DNA of 64,000 nt from G963662905 sp963676415 (lineage in GTDB: Bacteria > Bacteroidota > Bacteroidia > Bacteroidales > WRLA01), in contig OY781097.1 of assembly GCA_963676415.1 (NCBI GenBank), positions 4,402,001 to 4,466,000 on the forward strand, written 5' to 3'. This document shows, one piece after another, positions 7,626-16,337 of this stretch (positions are counted from its first letter, which is position 1; each line of letters starts with the position of its first letter). Made by a program: the position numbers and the translations under genes. Below the pieces are notes generated by a model. It worked only from the letters and a program-made list of their open reading frames with translations, had not been told where the DNA came from and did not search any database.

Positions 7626-8396
7626 TCAGATACGGATGTAACCAACAACGGCTCGATCTTTTTTACGAATCAGATATTTCTGCAGTTTCTCCATCCTACG
7701 GGAGATATTTGCCGGGCATCCCGCTTTTCTTCTCAATTTTTCATGGGCTTCTTTCCATCTTCCTAAACTACGGAGGCAATCGACATGAATATGGTCCAGC
7801 ATCCCATCCTTATTAAATTGCTCAAGCAGTTCAAGCATTCGTTCCAGATTATTGTTCCTGATCCGCAGAAAACCACTGGCTACTGACAATTTACCAAACT
7901 TATCGGCTTCAGCATTTTGCCTGAAAACCCATGAAAATTTCTTTAGAATAAAAGCTTTATAAATTGTTTTACGATCGCAAAACCACCAGTCCACTTTCCT
8001 GAAATGATCATTGATTTTATGAACCAGCTCGATACGCAAATACAGCTCCAATTCGTCCCTGGCTTTCATCGTTTTTAATACTTCCAGATATTCTTCAACA
8101 GAAAATTCATGCATTGCAGTATAAACTGAACGAAACTCTTCTCCTATTTCGTTTTTTTCTGCAATTGCATCATCAATCTGCTTCTGTTCTTCATTTGTTA
8201 TTCTTGCTTCGAGCCTTGGAAAAAGATGATCACAAAAGGAACAGCGCACCAGCACGGATGGCAAACCCACATCGGCACTGCTTTTACCGTCTGTATAATG
8301 TGTACCACTGGCAGAAACAGTATATGAAATAATTTCATATGTTTCGTGTAGGCCCTTACAGTGCGGGCAGCGTACATAAACAGTGTTAAAATCCAT
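7626..8396 (-). CDS. Unknown zinc-ribbon protein, paralogue A
   Basis: 256-residue paralogue of the following gene. The start MDFNTVYVRCPHCKG was chosen because it aligns with the paralogue's N-terminus and lies downstream of a promoter-like sequence; a longer in-frame start would add 33 hydrophobic residues with no counterpart in the paralogue. CxxC pairs are C10/C13 and C52/C55, with HYTDGKS between them where the paralogue has EYTDGYS. The C-terminal region shares CLRSLGRWKEAHEKL and LQKYLIRKKDRAVVGYIRI with the paralogue. The function is unknown. A metal-binding, possibly nucleic-acid- or protein-binding module is an inference from the cysteines only. Confidence 0.7.
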   Translation of the reverse strand: MDFNTVYVRCPHCKGLHETYEIISYTVSASGTHYTDGKSSADVGLPSVLVRCSFCDHLFPRLEARITNEEQKQIDDAIAEKNEIGEEFRSVYTAMHEFSVEEYLEVLKTMKARDELELYLRIELVHKINDHFRKVDWWFCDRKTIYKAFILKKFSWVFRQNAEADKFGKLSVASGFLRIRNNNLERMLELLEQFNKDGMLDHIHVDCLRSLGRWKEAHEKLRRKAGCPANISRRMEKLQKYLIRKKDRAVVGYIRI

Positions 8397-8428
8397 TTTG
8401 TGGTTTTTTGGCAGATTGTAAAAGTAAT

Positions 8429-8458
8429 CAAAATATAGGGTCAATACAAACAAATCAA
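8429..8458 (-). promoter_or_regulatory. Candidate promoter of the zinc-ribbon pair
   Basis: On the minus strand, TTG (8458-8456) is followed after 18 bases by TATATTTTG (8437-8429), one base longer than the TAnnTTTG box. It lies about 33 bases before the chosen start at 8396 and inside the longer alternative frame, supporting the shorter protein. Confidence 0.4.
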
Positions 8459-8695
8459 TTAAAAGTCTCAGCTGCCTCAATTTTTTCCAAAACAAACAGA
8501 AAACAACGGCTTTTTGAGCAATTCACCAATATAGTGTATTTCAGAAACTTAAAAGTCGTTGCCGCTAAGATTAAACCTTTGTGGCCAATCATTGTCGTAC
8601 AGTCTATGCGGCTTCCACGATCGCAATCATGAGTTAGTGCATATTTGCATCACCAAACAATCAGTTGCCGGGTTAAAATTTAAACGAAGAGACAG

Positions 8696-9148
8696 ATGAA
8701 AGATCTTATAAATAAAAACAATTTTGCACTCAAAAATGCCATTGGTTATTTTGAGCAAAATGGCCTTAACCAGCAAAACGCACGCTTGCTTGCCGCCTTA
8801 TTTTTGGAGTATCCCGACGGCATAAGTACAGCGGGTTTAAAGGAATACTTAACTGATATGGAGGAATATAATCCCGAAAAGCCACTCATTGAACTGGCCG
8901 CACAGGGATATTTGGTAAAAACCATGCTCAAAAACAGCTTTACCGTCTGGAAAATAAACCCCGATTTTATTGTTGGTCAATTAAAACGGCAATTGCATTC
9001 CATATCAGAGTTTCGTTCTGTTTTACGCGAAGTTATCATTCTGAGCAAATCCGAAACAGATGCATACGAACAATTACACGAGTTCACCGCAGCTTATATA
9101 AATCAGGTTAACAACTTGATTCACAACTGGTACGAAGAACAAAAATAA
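8696..9148 (+). CDS. Hypothetical protein, possible winged-helix regulator
   Basis: A 150-residue soluble protein that I cannot place in a named family. The first ~90 residues have the helix/strand pattern of a winged helix: NARLLAALFLEYPDGISTAG, then LKEYLTDM, then a hydrophobic segment, AAQGYLVK, and a basic strand pair (NSFTVWKINPDF), as in MarR/GbsR-like proteins. The C-terminal ~55 residues are predicted helical and could dimerise. It is monocistronic and followed by a hairpin terminator. A transcription-factor role is inferred from the pattern only. Confidence 0.6.
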   Translation: MKDLINKNNFALKNAIGYFEQNGLNQQNARLLAALFLEYPDGISTAGLKEYLTDMEEYNPEKPLIELAAQGYLVKTMLKNSFTVWKINPDFIVGQLKRQLHSISEFRSVLREVIILSKSETDAYEQLHEFTAAYINQVNNLIHNWYEEQK

Positions 9149-9192
9149 ACATGGATACCTGTCATCCTGTTTTTAGCTCATCTGGTGTTTGT

Positions 9193-9224
9193 AAAGGCTG
9201 GCCTTCCCAGGGTCGGCCTTTTTT
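9193..9224 (+). terminator. Rho-independent terminator
   Basis: AAAGGCTGGCC pairs with GGTCGGCCTTT (with G-U pairs) around a short loop, followed by a T-run. It lies 45 bases after the preceding stop. Confidence 0.75.
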
Positions 9225-9255
9225 AGTATTTTTATTTTTCATCGTAACAATTCTT

Positions 9256-9263
9256 TAAATTTG
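9256..9263 (+). promoter_or_regulatory. -7 box upstream of the membrane AraC gene
   Basis: TAAATTTG matches TAnnTTTG exactly, 8 bases before the ATG. This implies a very short leader. No convincing -33 element is seen. Confidence 0.35.
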
Positions 9264-9271
9264 TCGGCCAA

Positions 9272-10453
9272 ATGACTACATTATTATATATAGGAATTGT
9301 CCAGGCAGTATTTGCAGGTACTATTATCCTGCTACAAAAAAAAGTGCCGCTTAGCAATAAAATACTGGCCGCATGGCTATATACGGTTGCCTTTAGCTTC
9401 GTTTATCATGTTATAAGACTGGATTTTAGCCACCTTATCACACCCTCTTTCAGGGGTATGGAAGTTGAATTTACTTTTGGGCCACTTCTGTATCTTTATA
9501 CCCGTAGCCTGATCAGCGAGAAACCTTCTGTAAAGGCAATAGATTTCCTGCATTTCATACCTTTCATAACCTTTAAAATCCTTTTTTCCTATTTTGAAGG
9601 AGCCCCGAGAGACTTCCTTGACTTTTACAAAAACGATGGTTTGCTCTGGCTCAGGATGGCATTTGGAATCACATTTCTATGGTCGGTTACATTTTATCCT
9701 GCTTTGGTATTTTACCTACTGGGAAGACACAAAAAAAACATTCAAAACCACTACAGTTTTAATAATGCAAACATAACATTGAGATGGATACGCGTATTGA
9801 CCTGGGGATTTTTGATTGGATCAATAGCAACAGTTGTAAGTTTTGAAGTCGCTACCAATCTGAAATACTTCGATTTTAATCCGGATGTTTTTATGACTTC
9901 TTTTTATATTTTATTGGCTTATGCTGTTAGTTTCTATGGATTTAAGCAACCCGAACTTTTTCAACAACAGTTAAGGGTCGCCGGAAACAAGGGCATAGGG
10001 ATAAAAGATCAGAAGACTTTTAATGACCAAACAGATCAGCGAGAAGAACAAGAAAACAGCCCGCAATCAAAATACCAACGTTCCGGATTAAAGGAAGAAA
10101 ATGCCGATAAATACCTAAAGCAAATCATTACGTATATGGAAAACGAACAGGCTTACCTTAATGGCGATCTAACCATCCAGGATATTTCGGATAAACTCAA
10201 TATTCCACGTCATCATATTACGCAAGTGCTGAACGAACAAATAGGGAAAAATTTCTATCATTTTGTTAATGAATACCGCATAAAGGAAGTGAAGAAACGC
10301 CTTCTTTCTGACGAATACAAGCGCCTGACTTTACTTGCCATTGCTTATGATTGTGGTTTCAACAGCAAATCGGCATTTAATATGGTTTTTAAGCAATCAA
10401 CCGGACTTACGCCTACTGCCTGGAAAAAACAACAGCTAAAAAACAAGGCATAA
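9272..10453 (+). CDS. Membrane-anchored AraC-family regulator
   Basis: 393 residues. The first ~225 hold about six to seven hydrophobic segments, beginning LLYIGIVQAVFAGTIILL. A charged linker follows, then an AraC/XylS double helix-turn-helix at ~290-390. First-helix region: IQDISDKLNIPRHHITQVLN. Second: LLAIAYDCGFNSKSAFNMVF, followed by KQSTGLTPTAWKK, the classical family signature. This N-terminal membrane plus AraC layout is common in Bacteroidota. The signal and targets are unknown. It lies 40 bases upstream of a receiver-kinase hybrid and may be cotranscribed with it. Confidence 0.88.
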   Translation: MTTLLYIGIVQAVFAGTIILLQKKVPLSNKILAAWLYTVAFSFVYHVIRLDFSHLITPSFRGMEVEFTFGPLLYLYTRSLISEKPSVKAIDFLHFIPFITFKILFSYFEGAPRDFLDFYKNDGLLWLRMAFGITFLWSVTFYPALVFYLLGRHKKNIQNHYSFNNANITLRWIRVLTWGFLIGSIATVVSFEVATNLKYFDFNPDVFMTSFYILLAYAVSFYGFKQPELFQQQLRVAGNKGIGIKDQKTFNDQTDQREEQENSPQSKYQRSGLKEENADKYLKQIITYMENEQAYLNGDLTIQDISDKLNIPRHHITQVLNEQIGKNFYHFVNEYRIKEVKKRLLSDEYKRLTLLAIAYDCGFNSKSAFNMVFKQSTGLTPTAWKKQQLKNKA

Positions 10454-10493
10454 TCCCTCTTAATTTATATATTTGTTTAGAACCGCTTTCAAA

Positions 10494-11648
10494 ATGCAAA
10501 TGAACCTAATGGAAGTTCCTCAGATATTAATTGTTGATGACATACCGAAAAACCTTCAAATTTTGGGCAATGTTTTGGTTGGCAAAGGCTATAAAATTGC
10601 TTTTGCCCGCAGCGGCGAAGAAGCCTTGCGCATATTGAGCAGCAGTAGTTTCGACCTTATACTTCTGGATATCATGATGCCGGGCATCGATGGATTTGAA
10701 ACCTGCCGCCAAATAAGGAAAATCCCAAAACAACAGGATATACCCATTATTTTCCTTAGCGCACGAATTGAACAGGAAAGCATTGTGGAAGGCTTTCAGA
10801 GTGGCGGACAGGATTATATCACCAAACCATTCCAGCAGGAAGAATTACTGGCCCGTGTCTCCACACATCTGGATCTTCGTTTTAAGGGCCTTGAAGTCAA
10901 GAAACTCAATCAACATCTGGAGCAAAAAGTTGATGAACGAACCCATCAGCTCAAACAAGCCTACAAAAAACTGGAACGTTTGGATGAAGCCAAGAATAAT
11001 TTTCTTGCCTTGGTAAGCCACGAATTACGCACTCCGCTGAATGCACTGAACGGTTTTTCGGAAATGCTCTCTTCCACCACACTCAACAATGAACAGGAAG
11101 AATATTTGGATTATATGCGAAAATCATCCAATCGCCTGATGCGTTTTGCCGATGCCGCCATTCTGATATCACAGCTCGAAAGCCAATCGTATCAAATCAG
11201 CCGTGAAGCGCACAATATACGTGATGTTGTAGAAGAAGCCGTCATCCGGATTAGGGCAGAATTCCCTGAATGCCAACCCATAATCAGTCAGGAAATGCAG
11301 GTTTCGGGATCAGCTGATGATGATCTCATCCTCAATGCAATGATGCATGTAATCCGAAATGCCTGTCAGCACAATACAGCCGGCAGACCCATAGAGATCA
11401 ACATCTCAAAAAAGGGAAACATGGGAAAAATATCTATTCGCGACTTTGGAGAAGGTTTTTCTGATGAAATAAAGCAGGTTCTTTTCAAGAAATTTTCAGG
11501 AGACAAGATGATGCATCATTCGGAAGGGCTTGGTTTGGGACTGGCAACGGTTCGCCTGATTATACAGGCACATGAAGGTGATATTCGTATTTTCAATCAT
11601 GATGATGGCGGAGGAGTGGTGGAAATCCAGCTGCCATTGGCTCAATAA
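10494..11648 (+). CDS. Receiver-histidine kinase hybrid (REC-HisKA-HATPase)
   Basis: Soluble two-component protein with an N-terminal receiver followed by a kinase. Receiver: ILIVDDIPKN acidic pocket and phospho-acceptor D59 in LILLDIMMPG. A coiled-coil linker (LEQKVDERTHQLKQAYKKL) leads to the H-box FLALVSHELRTPLN with H176. The ATP-binding domain retains an N-box (VIRNACQHN), a G1-type DFGEGFSDE and a G2-type GLGLGLATV. Several ATGs are close together; I chose the one giving a short N-terminal tail. A receiver-first layout without a sensor suggests input by phosphotransfer from another kinase, feeding a second output. Confidence 0.87.
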   Translation: MQMNLMEVPQILIVDDIPKNLQILGNVLVGKGYKIAFARSGEEALRILSSSSFDLILLDIMMPGIDGFETCRQIRKIPKQQDIPIIFLSARIEQESIVEGFQSGGQDYITKPFQQEELLARVSTHLDLRFKGLEVKKLNQHLEQKVDERTHQLKQAYKKLERLDEAKNNFLALVSHELRTPLNALNGFSEMLSSTTLNNEQEEYLDYMRKSSNRLMRFADAAILISQLESQSYQISREAHNIRDVVEEAVIRIRAEFPECQPIISQEMQVSGSADDDLILNAMMHVIRNACQHNTAGRPIEINISKKGNMGKISIRDFGEGFSDEIKQVLFKKFSGDKMMHHSEGLGLGLATVRLIIQAHEGDIRIFNHDDGGGVVEIQLPLAQ

Positions 11649-11652
11649 AAAT

Positions 11653-12441
11653 CTACAAATCCTTGAACATCCTTAAAATCAAGCGCTCCGGTATGGCAAT
11701 CATACGGTAAACGGAATGATAAATTGTTTGGCCGTTTTGGCTGCAATGAGCCTGAGCCAGATAAGAGCGGTTTTTCTTTTCACGGATATATGATATCGAA
11801 TAATTGATCTGACCGGGCTTAATGGTAACACTTTTTTCGGGAAGAAAAAGATCCAGTGTTTGATAAAAGGGCGCTGAACGTGCCGGATTAACTTTTGTAT
11901 CAATCAATGTATTAATTTCCGATTCTGTCTCAGTATATGGATCTTCAATGCTCATATTTAAGGCCTTACTGGCATAAGCTACGGCAAACAGAAAATCATT
12001 CACTGCTTTGTCGGACTCGCCGGTAAGTTGATGAAACTTATTCAGCTGATTTTCTTCAATTTTCAATTTCTGGATGCGGCCACCGGAATAAATTTCATGT
12101 TCTTTAGGATAGATGGAAGCCACCGAATACTCATCGCGGATTGACAAGCAATCTTCTCCATTTACGGCAATCAAACGGATTCCATCTTCGATCATCTCAT
12201 AACCAATACGCACGTCATCCCCCCTGCTGATCATCGAGCCAAACAGGACATGTATATTCCGGATTTTCATCATATTGGCTGCGGCCATTTTGGCAGCAAT
12301 AGCAAAAATAAACATCCCGGGCACAACCACCTGCTTGCCCATTGGGCTCATAAAATCCGGATTATGAATATGGTTATCGTCAAGGGTTATCTGACAAAAT
12401 TCCTGAATAAATTTATCTGTGAAATGTACACTCTTAAGCAT
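11653..12441 (-). CDS. MaoC-like hot-dog dehydratase
   Basis: 262-residue cytoplasmic protein. The N-terminal segment, including DDNHIHNPDFMSPMGKQVVV and PGMFIFAIAAKM, is the hydratase 2 motif of MaoC-type hot-dog proteins: D-x-N-x-I-H places the catalytic Asp and His, and PGM is the substrate-side helix. A second weaker hot-dog half probably follows, given the length (about twice one domain). Such enzymes hydrate enoyl-CoA or enoyl-ACP. Start at MLKSVHFTDKF; a longer in-frame start adds nine non-conserved residues. It converges with the kinase gene ending 4 bases away. The exact substrate is unknown. Confidence 0.72.
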   Translation of the reverse strand: MLKSVHFTDKFIQEFCQITLDDNHIHNPDFMSPMGKQVVVPGMFIFAIAAKMAAANMMKIRNIHVLFGSMISRGDDVRIGYEMIEDGIRLIAVNGEDCLSIRDEYSVASIYPKEHEIYSGGRIQKLKIEENQLNKFHQLTGESDKAVNDFLFAVAYASKALNMSIEDPYTETESEINTLIDTKVNPARSAPFYQTLDLFLPEKSVTIKPGQINYSISYIREKKNRSYLAQAHCSQNGQTIYHSVYRMIAIPERLILRMFKDL

Positions 12442-12846
12442 GCTTAACTTATTGGATTCCGTAGGCAAATATACTCTTAAATTTTCTTACACAATCAAAA
12501 TATGCACCCTCAGTACAAAAAAGGTTTCTACTGGAAATTTCATGGACAATTATAACATTAAGAGTTTCTACTCCGAACCTATCTTATAATATTGCACAAA
12601 GTAAGCTTAAATTTCTGAGGAACTTCTACCTGAAACCGCTATTGAAGTTCTCCCATAGTTTATTAGCCCAAGGCATTCAAGGAATTGAAACCCGACTTAA
12701 CACACAAAGATTACTGATACTTTATATAAAAATTAGCACCTCCAAAATTGCCTGAACCAATATTTTTGTTCCTGAATATCCATTTTCAAGATTTTTTATG
12801 TATTTTTACACATGATTACTGGGGGTTAAAGCAATTGTTAGAAGAA
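12442..12846. promoter_or_regulatory. Divergent intergenic region with -7 box at 12761-12768
   Basis: 0.4 kb between the MaoC-like gene and a hybrid kinase. TATTTTTG at 12761-12768 matches TAnnTTTG exactly and lies inside the longest open frame of the kinase, so the real start must be downstream of it. The words TTTCTACT(G/C) at about 12528 and 12567 form a short direct repeat of unknown meaning. Nothing else is recognised. Confidence 0.4.
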
Positions 12847-14640
12847 ATGCCGTTAGAGGGGTTAAAATACTATATACGGAAAGCTCAGGAATTGGTGGAC
12901 AAAGCCAATCGGGATAAAGATCCAGACAGTGAATTATTGGATTTTGCAAAAAAAATTGCAGAACTGAATAATTATGCCACAATTCCTTTGCAAAAAGCCA
13001 CTAATACATCACAATCTGAAACAAGACGGCAAGATGAACAACTCTTTATCGAGAACCTGATAAGCAACCTATCGCAAGGATTAATTGTTCTTGACACTGA
13101 ATTGAATATCAGGATATGGAACAAACATATGGAAAAACTGGCCGAAAAACCTGCAAAACGGGTTATTGGCCAACCCATTCAAGATGTATTGCACGGATAC
13201 AAAACAATGCAGCTAAAACCGGCAATCCAAAAAGCATTGAAAGGAGAACTCCTCGAAATTGATTCGATCACATATTTTGACAGTAGGATTGACGATCACC
13301 GCCACATCAACCTAGTCCTTTCACCTTACCGTGATTCCAGCGGCAAGATTCAAGGACTGATTGCGTTGGTCTCCGACATCAGCAACCGCATCGAATATCA
13401 AAACGAACTAAAAAACCGCCACGAAACCCTCGAAATCCTCAATGAAGAGCTTAGGCAGGCAAATGAATATTTTCTGACAGCCAATAAAGAATGCAGTGCG
13501 GCCAAACAGAAAGCCGAAGAAAACGAGCGGCTGAAAACCGCCTTTCTGGCAAATATGAGCCATGAAATCCGTACACCTATGAACAGCATTATTGGATTTA
13601 GCCAGTTGCTTTTGGACGATCATATGCCACGTGGCGAGCAGATGGAATATCTCAAAATCATGAACCGCAACAGTGTCCAATTGCTCAATCTGATCAACGA
13701 CATTATTGACCTCTCAAAAATGGAAGGTGGAGAACTAAAAATTAAACGCGATGTAATGGACCTCACAGCATTGCTTACTGATTTACACCAGCTTTTTAAG
13801 ACCAATGCTGACCGCAAAGGGATTGAGCTGCGCCTGAACCATAAACTAAACGAAAACCAAAGCATAATTTCTGATATCCAGCGCGTACGGCAAATCATGA
13901 CGAACCTCATCGCCAATGCTATTAAATTTACAGACAAAGGTTATGTTGAGATGAGTTGTTGGATTGAAGGCGATCATTTCATTTTTAAGGTCAAAGACAC
14001 AGGAAGCGGCATCTCAAAAGGCAAACAGGAACTGATATTCAGGCGGTTTATACAGGAAAGCGACCGTAATAATGATGGGCACAGCAGAGGCGGTAGCGGC
14101 CTGGGCCTGGCAATCTCCAAAAACCTGGCTGAATTGCTCGGTGGGGACATCCTGTTAATATCCGAAAAAGGGAAAGGATCGGAATTCTCCGTAAGATTAC
14201 CTTTTACGCCTGAGAACAGGCTCGATACACAAAGCGAGTTCAAACAGCCAGACATGAATATCCTTCGCGGGCTAAAGGGGAAAATCCTCATTGCCGAAGA
14301 CATTGAAAGCAATTACCTATATATTCATGGGTTATTGCAAAAAATGCCCCTCGATCTTATCCATGCGAAAAACGGAAAAGAAGCCCTTGACATGGTAGAG
14401 CTTTTCCCCGACATAAAGCTGGTTCTAATGGATATTAAAATGCCGGTAATGGATGGCTATGAAGCAACAAGACAGATCAAAAAACTAAAACCCGATATGC
14501 CGGTAATTGCACAAACAGCTTTTGCAATGCCCGAAGACCGAGACAGGGCATTTGAGGCCGGCTGCGATGGGTACCTGCCGAAACCAATAAAACCTGCCGA
14601 TTTGACTGCTTTCCTGAAAGCATTCCTGCTAAATCAATAA
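12847..14640 (+). CDS. PAS hybrid histidine kinase (PAS-HisKA-HATPase-REC)
   Basis: 597 residues from the ATG at MPLEGLKYYIRK, chosen because it lies downstream of the -7 box; a TTG 12 bases earlier is also possible. After a helical N-terminus comes a PAS domain (~70-185; GLIVLDTELNIRIWNK), then a coiled coil, the H-box FLANMSHEIRTPMNS with H239, and an ATP-binding domain with intact N (LIANAIKFTDKG), G1 (DTGSGI) and G2 (GSGLGLAI) boxes. A C-terminal receiver has D529 in LVLMDIKMPVMDG. There are no membrane segments, so it senses a cytoplasmic cue. The receiver could pass phosphate to a separate Hpt protein; none is encoded nearby. Confidence 0.92.
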   Translation: MPLEGLKYYIRKAQELVDKANRDKDPDSELLDFAKKIAELNNYATIPLQKATNTSQSETRRQDEQLFIENLISNLSQGLIVLDTELNIRIWNKHMEKLAEKPAKRVIGQPIQDVLHGYKTMQLKPAIQKALKGELLEIDSITYFDSRIDDHRHINLVLSPYRDSSGKIQGLIALVSDISNRIEYQNELKNRHETLEILNEELRQANEYFLTANKECSAAKQKAEENERLKTAFLANMSHEIRTPMNSIIGFSQLLLDDHMPRGEQMEYLKIMNRNSVQLLNLINDIIDLSKMEGGELKIKRDVMDLTALLTDLHQLFKTNADRKGIELRLNHKLNENQSIISDIQRVRQIMTNLIANAIKFTDKGYVEMSCWIEGDHFIFKVKDTGSGISKGKQELIFRRFIQESDRNNDGHSRGGSGLGLAISKNLAELLGGDILLISEKGKGSEFSVRLPFTPENRLDTQSEFKQPDMNILRGLKGKILIAEDIESNYLYIHGLLQKMPLDLIHAKNGKEALDMVELFPDIKLVLMDIKMPVMDGYEATRQIKKLKPDMPVIAQTAFAMPEDRDRAFEAGCDGYLPKPIKPADLTAFLKAFLLNQ

Positions 14641-14643
14641 TTA

Positions 14644-14940
14644 TTATCGAATAATAATATCCTGAAGAAAATCCTTCCCAATTTCTTTATTGATCGATTG
14701 AAGCAAACGGGATTTTGCAAAAAGCAGTTCACTTTTTAGCGCAGCATAATTAATAGTAACAAACAACTTTCTTTTATGGACATAAAGATCTCCTGTTTGC
14801 TTTGCAATAGATTTACCAACCACAATACTCCACGCAGCAAGCGCTTTGCGTTCATCCAGCTTATCAGCAAAACCGTAGGCATCAATCAATTTAAGCATTA
14901 CGCTGCTTAGTGGCTCTTCATTTGTATTTCGGGCTGCCAT
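14644..14940 (-). CDS. DUF721 / DciA-like protein
   Basis: 98 residues from MAARNTNEE. Matches the small DUF721 family, which includes the DciA replicative helicase-loading proteins. The pattern is a helical N-terminus, then A-x-W-x-x-V-V-G-x-x-I-A-K-x-T, seen here as AAWSIVVGKSIAKQTGDLYV, and a final strand-helix unit LFVTINYAALKSELLFAK. In Bacteroidota this gene usually lies near recF or DNA-metabolism genes, which is not the case here. A role in replication is a family-level inference. Confidence 0.8.
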   Translation of the reverse strand: MAARNTNEEPLSSVMLKLIDAYGFADKLDERKALAAWSIVVGKSIAKQTGDLYVHKRKLFVTINYAALKSELLFAKSRLLQSINKEIGKDFLQDIIIR

Positions 14941-15116
14941 ATTGCTATACTGTTTAAAATACAAAGATGCCTATTTTCGAAGAAATCCAAACAATATAAC
15001 CAACAAAAGTTTCAACAAATCAATACCTTTCGGATCCGGCCAATTTTTTTTTGATAAAAACCAAAATTCCCTTTGAGGTTTTAATAATTTTTCTACCTTT
15101 GCATCCGCTTTAGCAA

Positions 15117-15190
15117 GGCGGGGTAGCTCAGTTGGTTAGAGCGTCGGATTCATAACCCGGAGGTCACGAGTTCAATTCTCGTCCCCGCTA
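15117..15190 (+). tRNA. tRNA-Met (anticodon CAT)
   Basis: 74 nt. Acceptor stem GGCGGGG/CCCCGCT with a terminal G-T pair, D stem GCTC/GAGC, anticodon loop TTCATAA, T stem ACGAG/CTCGT with loop TTCAATT, discriminator A. CCA is not encoded. The anticodon stem has one A-C mismatch beside the loop. A CAT anticodon could also belong to a lysidine-modified tRNA-Ile, so the isotype should be checked with a covariance model. Confidence 0.93.
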
Positions 15191-15194
15191 CTAC

Positions 15195-15227
15195 AAAGGC
15201 TTTTGAGAAATCGACAGCCTTTTTTTA
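15195..15227 (+). terminator. Terminator after tRNA-Met
   Basis: AAAGGCT and AGCC(TTTTTTT) enclose a 14-nt loop and end in seven T residues, directly after the tRNA. Confidence 0.75.
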
Positions 15228-15342
15228 TTTAATGAAATCAATACCCGGAAATGATTGAACTCTTAGTTTTCTCAATCTTTTTTGTTGTCGATTCTCCCAT
15301 CCTTCAAAAGCCTATTGCTTAAATCCAGAAAAAATCTTATTT

Positions 15343-15358
15343 TACGCATTTATACGCA
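15343..15358 (+). promoter_or_regulatory. TACGCA direct repeat, candidate operator (site 1)
   Basis: TACGCATTTATACGCA consists of two TACGCA half-sites whose starts are 10 bases apart (one helical turn), 35 bases before the sensor-kinase gene. The same 16-mer with one change recurs at 16983-16998 before the PiT gene. A binding site for the LuxR-type regulator encoded between them is inferred. Confidence 0.5.
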
Positions 15359-15392
15359 CCCATAATGAATCAGAAATGCTTAAAATTGCATC

Positions 15393-16337
15393 ATGTTCAC
15401 ACAAATAGGGTTAATCATATCGGTCGTCCTGCAATTTGCAGCATTCATTATCAGCCTTAGCCTGATCCCCAAAACCAGGTTTAATATTGCATGGATCAGC
15501 ATTTCCATCGGTCTAATGCTAATGGCTTTCCGCCGTTTGTTGGATTTATTTTTAATATTTGAAGGAATCAGCTCGGTTTACCATTCTGCTTTTTCCAGCT
15601 GGCTGGCCATAATTATCAGCATCAGTATGCTTATTGCGGTTTTTTATATCCGCAGGATCCTTATGCGCCTGAATCAATTGAATAAAATGCAGTTAGACAA
15701 TGAAGCACGACTCCTATCAGCAATTATAAACACCGAAGAAAAAGAGAAAAGACATTTCGCCAAGGAGCTGCATGATGGATTGGGGCCTATTCTCTCTAGC
15801 ATTAAGCTATCGCTCAGCGCATTGGAAACCAATGATTTAAATTCAAGAAACAACCAAATATTGCTAAAAACAGAGAAAGCCATCGACAATGCCATTGCAG
15901 CCACAAAAGAAATATCGAACCACTTAACACCTAAAATCCTTGAACGTTACGGACTTGAAAGAGCCATCAAAAAATTTGCTTCAGACAGTATCACCAAGCC
16001 AAATTTTCGATTTCATGCTTATGCTGATTTAAAAGAAGAAAAAGGGTTCAGTGACATTAAGCTAATCCTTTATAGGATTTTCTGCGAACTGCTCAATAAC
16101 ACACTCAAACATGCAGATGCACAACAGGCATCGCTCAGCCTATTTAGCTTCCCTGACCATATCGTTATGATTTACGAGGATGACGGCATTGGTTTTGACA
16201 CAAAATCCAAAGAAAACAGCGGCATGGGATTGACCAATATTGCATCGCGCGTGCGCGCACTAAACGGTAAGTTTTCACTGAGCAGCAAGAGCGGGAAAGG
16301 AATGTATATCCGAATTGAAATGCCCAATGAGTACTAA
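15393..16337 (+). CDS. Membrane sensor histidine kinase, HisKA_3 type
   Basis: 314 residues. Three hydrophobic segments fill the first ~90 residues (for example IGLIISVVLQFAAFIISLSL and WLAIIISISMLIAVFYI) with almost no periplasmic loop. A HisKA_3 dimerisation domain follows with H127 in FAKELHDGLGPILSSIKLSL, then an ATP-binding domain (ELLNNTLKHA, DDGIGFD, GMGLTNI). This is the NarX/DesK-like class that partners with LuxR-type regulators, and its partner follows, overlapping by 11 bases. The small membrane domain suggests sensing within the membrane or through another membrane protein, possibly the PiT permease encoded next. Confidence 0.93.
   Translation: MFTQIGLIISVVLQFAAFIISLSLIPKTRFNIAWISISIGLMLMAFRRLLDLFLIFEGISSVYHSAFSSWLAIIISISMLIAVFYIRRILMRLNQLNKMQLDNEARLLSAIINTEEKEKRHFAKELHDGLGPILSSIKLSLSALETNDLNSRNNQILLKTEKAIDNAIAATKEISNHLTPKILERYGLERAIKKFASDSITKPNFRFHAYADLKEEKGFSDIKLILYRIFCELLNNTLKHADAQQASLSLFSFPDHIVMIYEDDGIGFDTKSKENSGMGLTNIASRVRALNGKFSLSSKSGKGMYIRIEMPNEY

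Noticed and set aside
13620..13640. CACGTG-centred palindrome (GCCACGTGGC) as a possible parS site
   Set aside because: parS sites are close to TGTTTCACGTGAAACA. The flanking bases here do not match, and the site lies inside a kinase gene.
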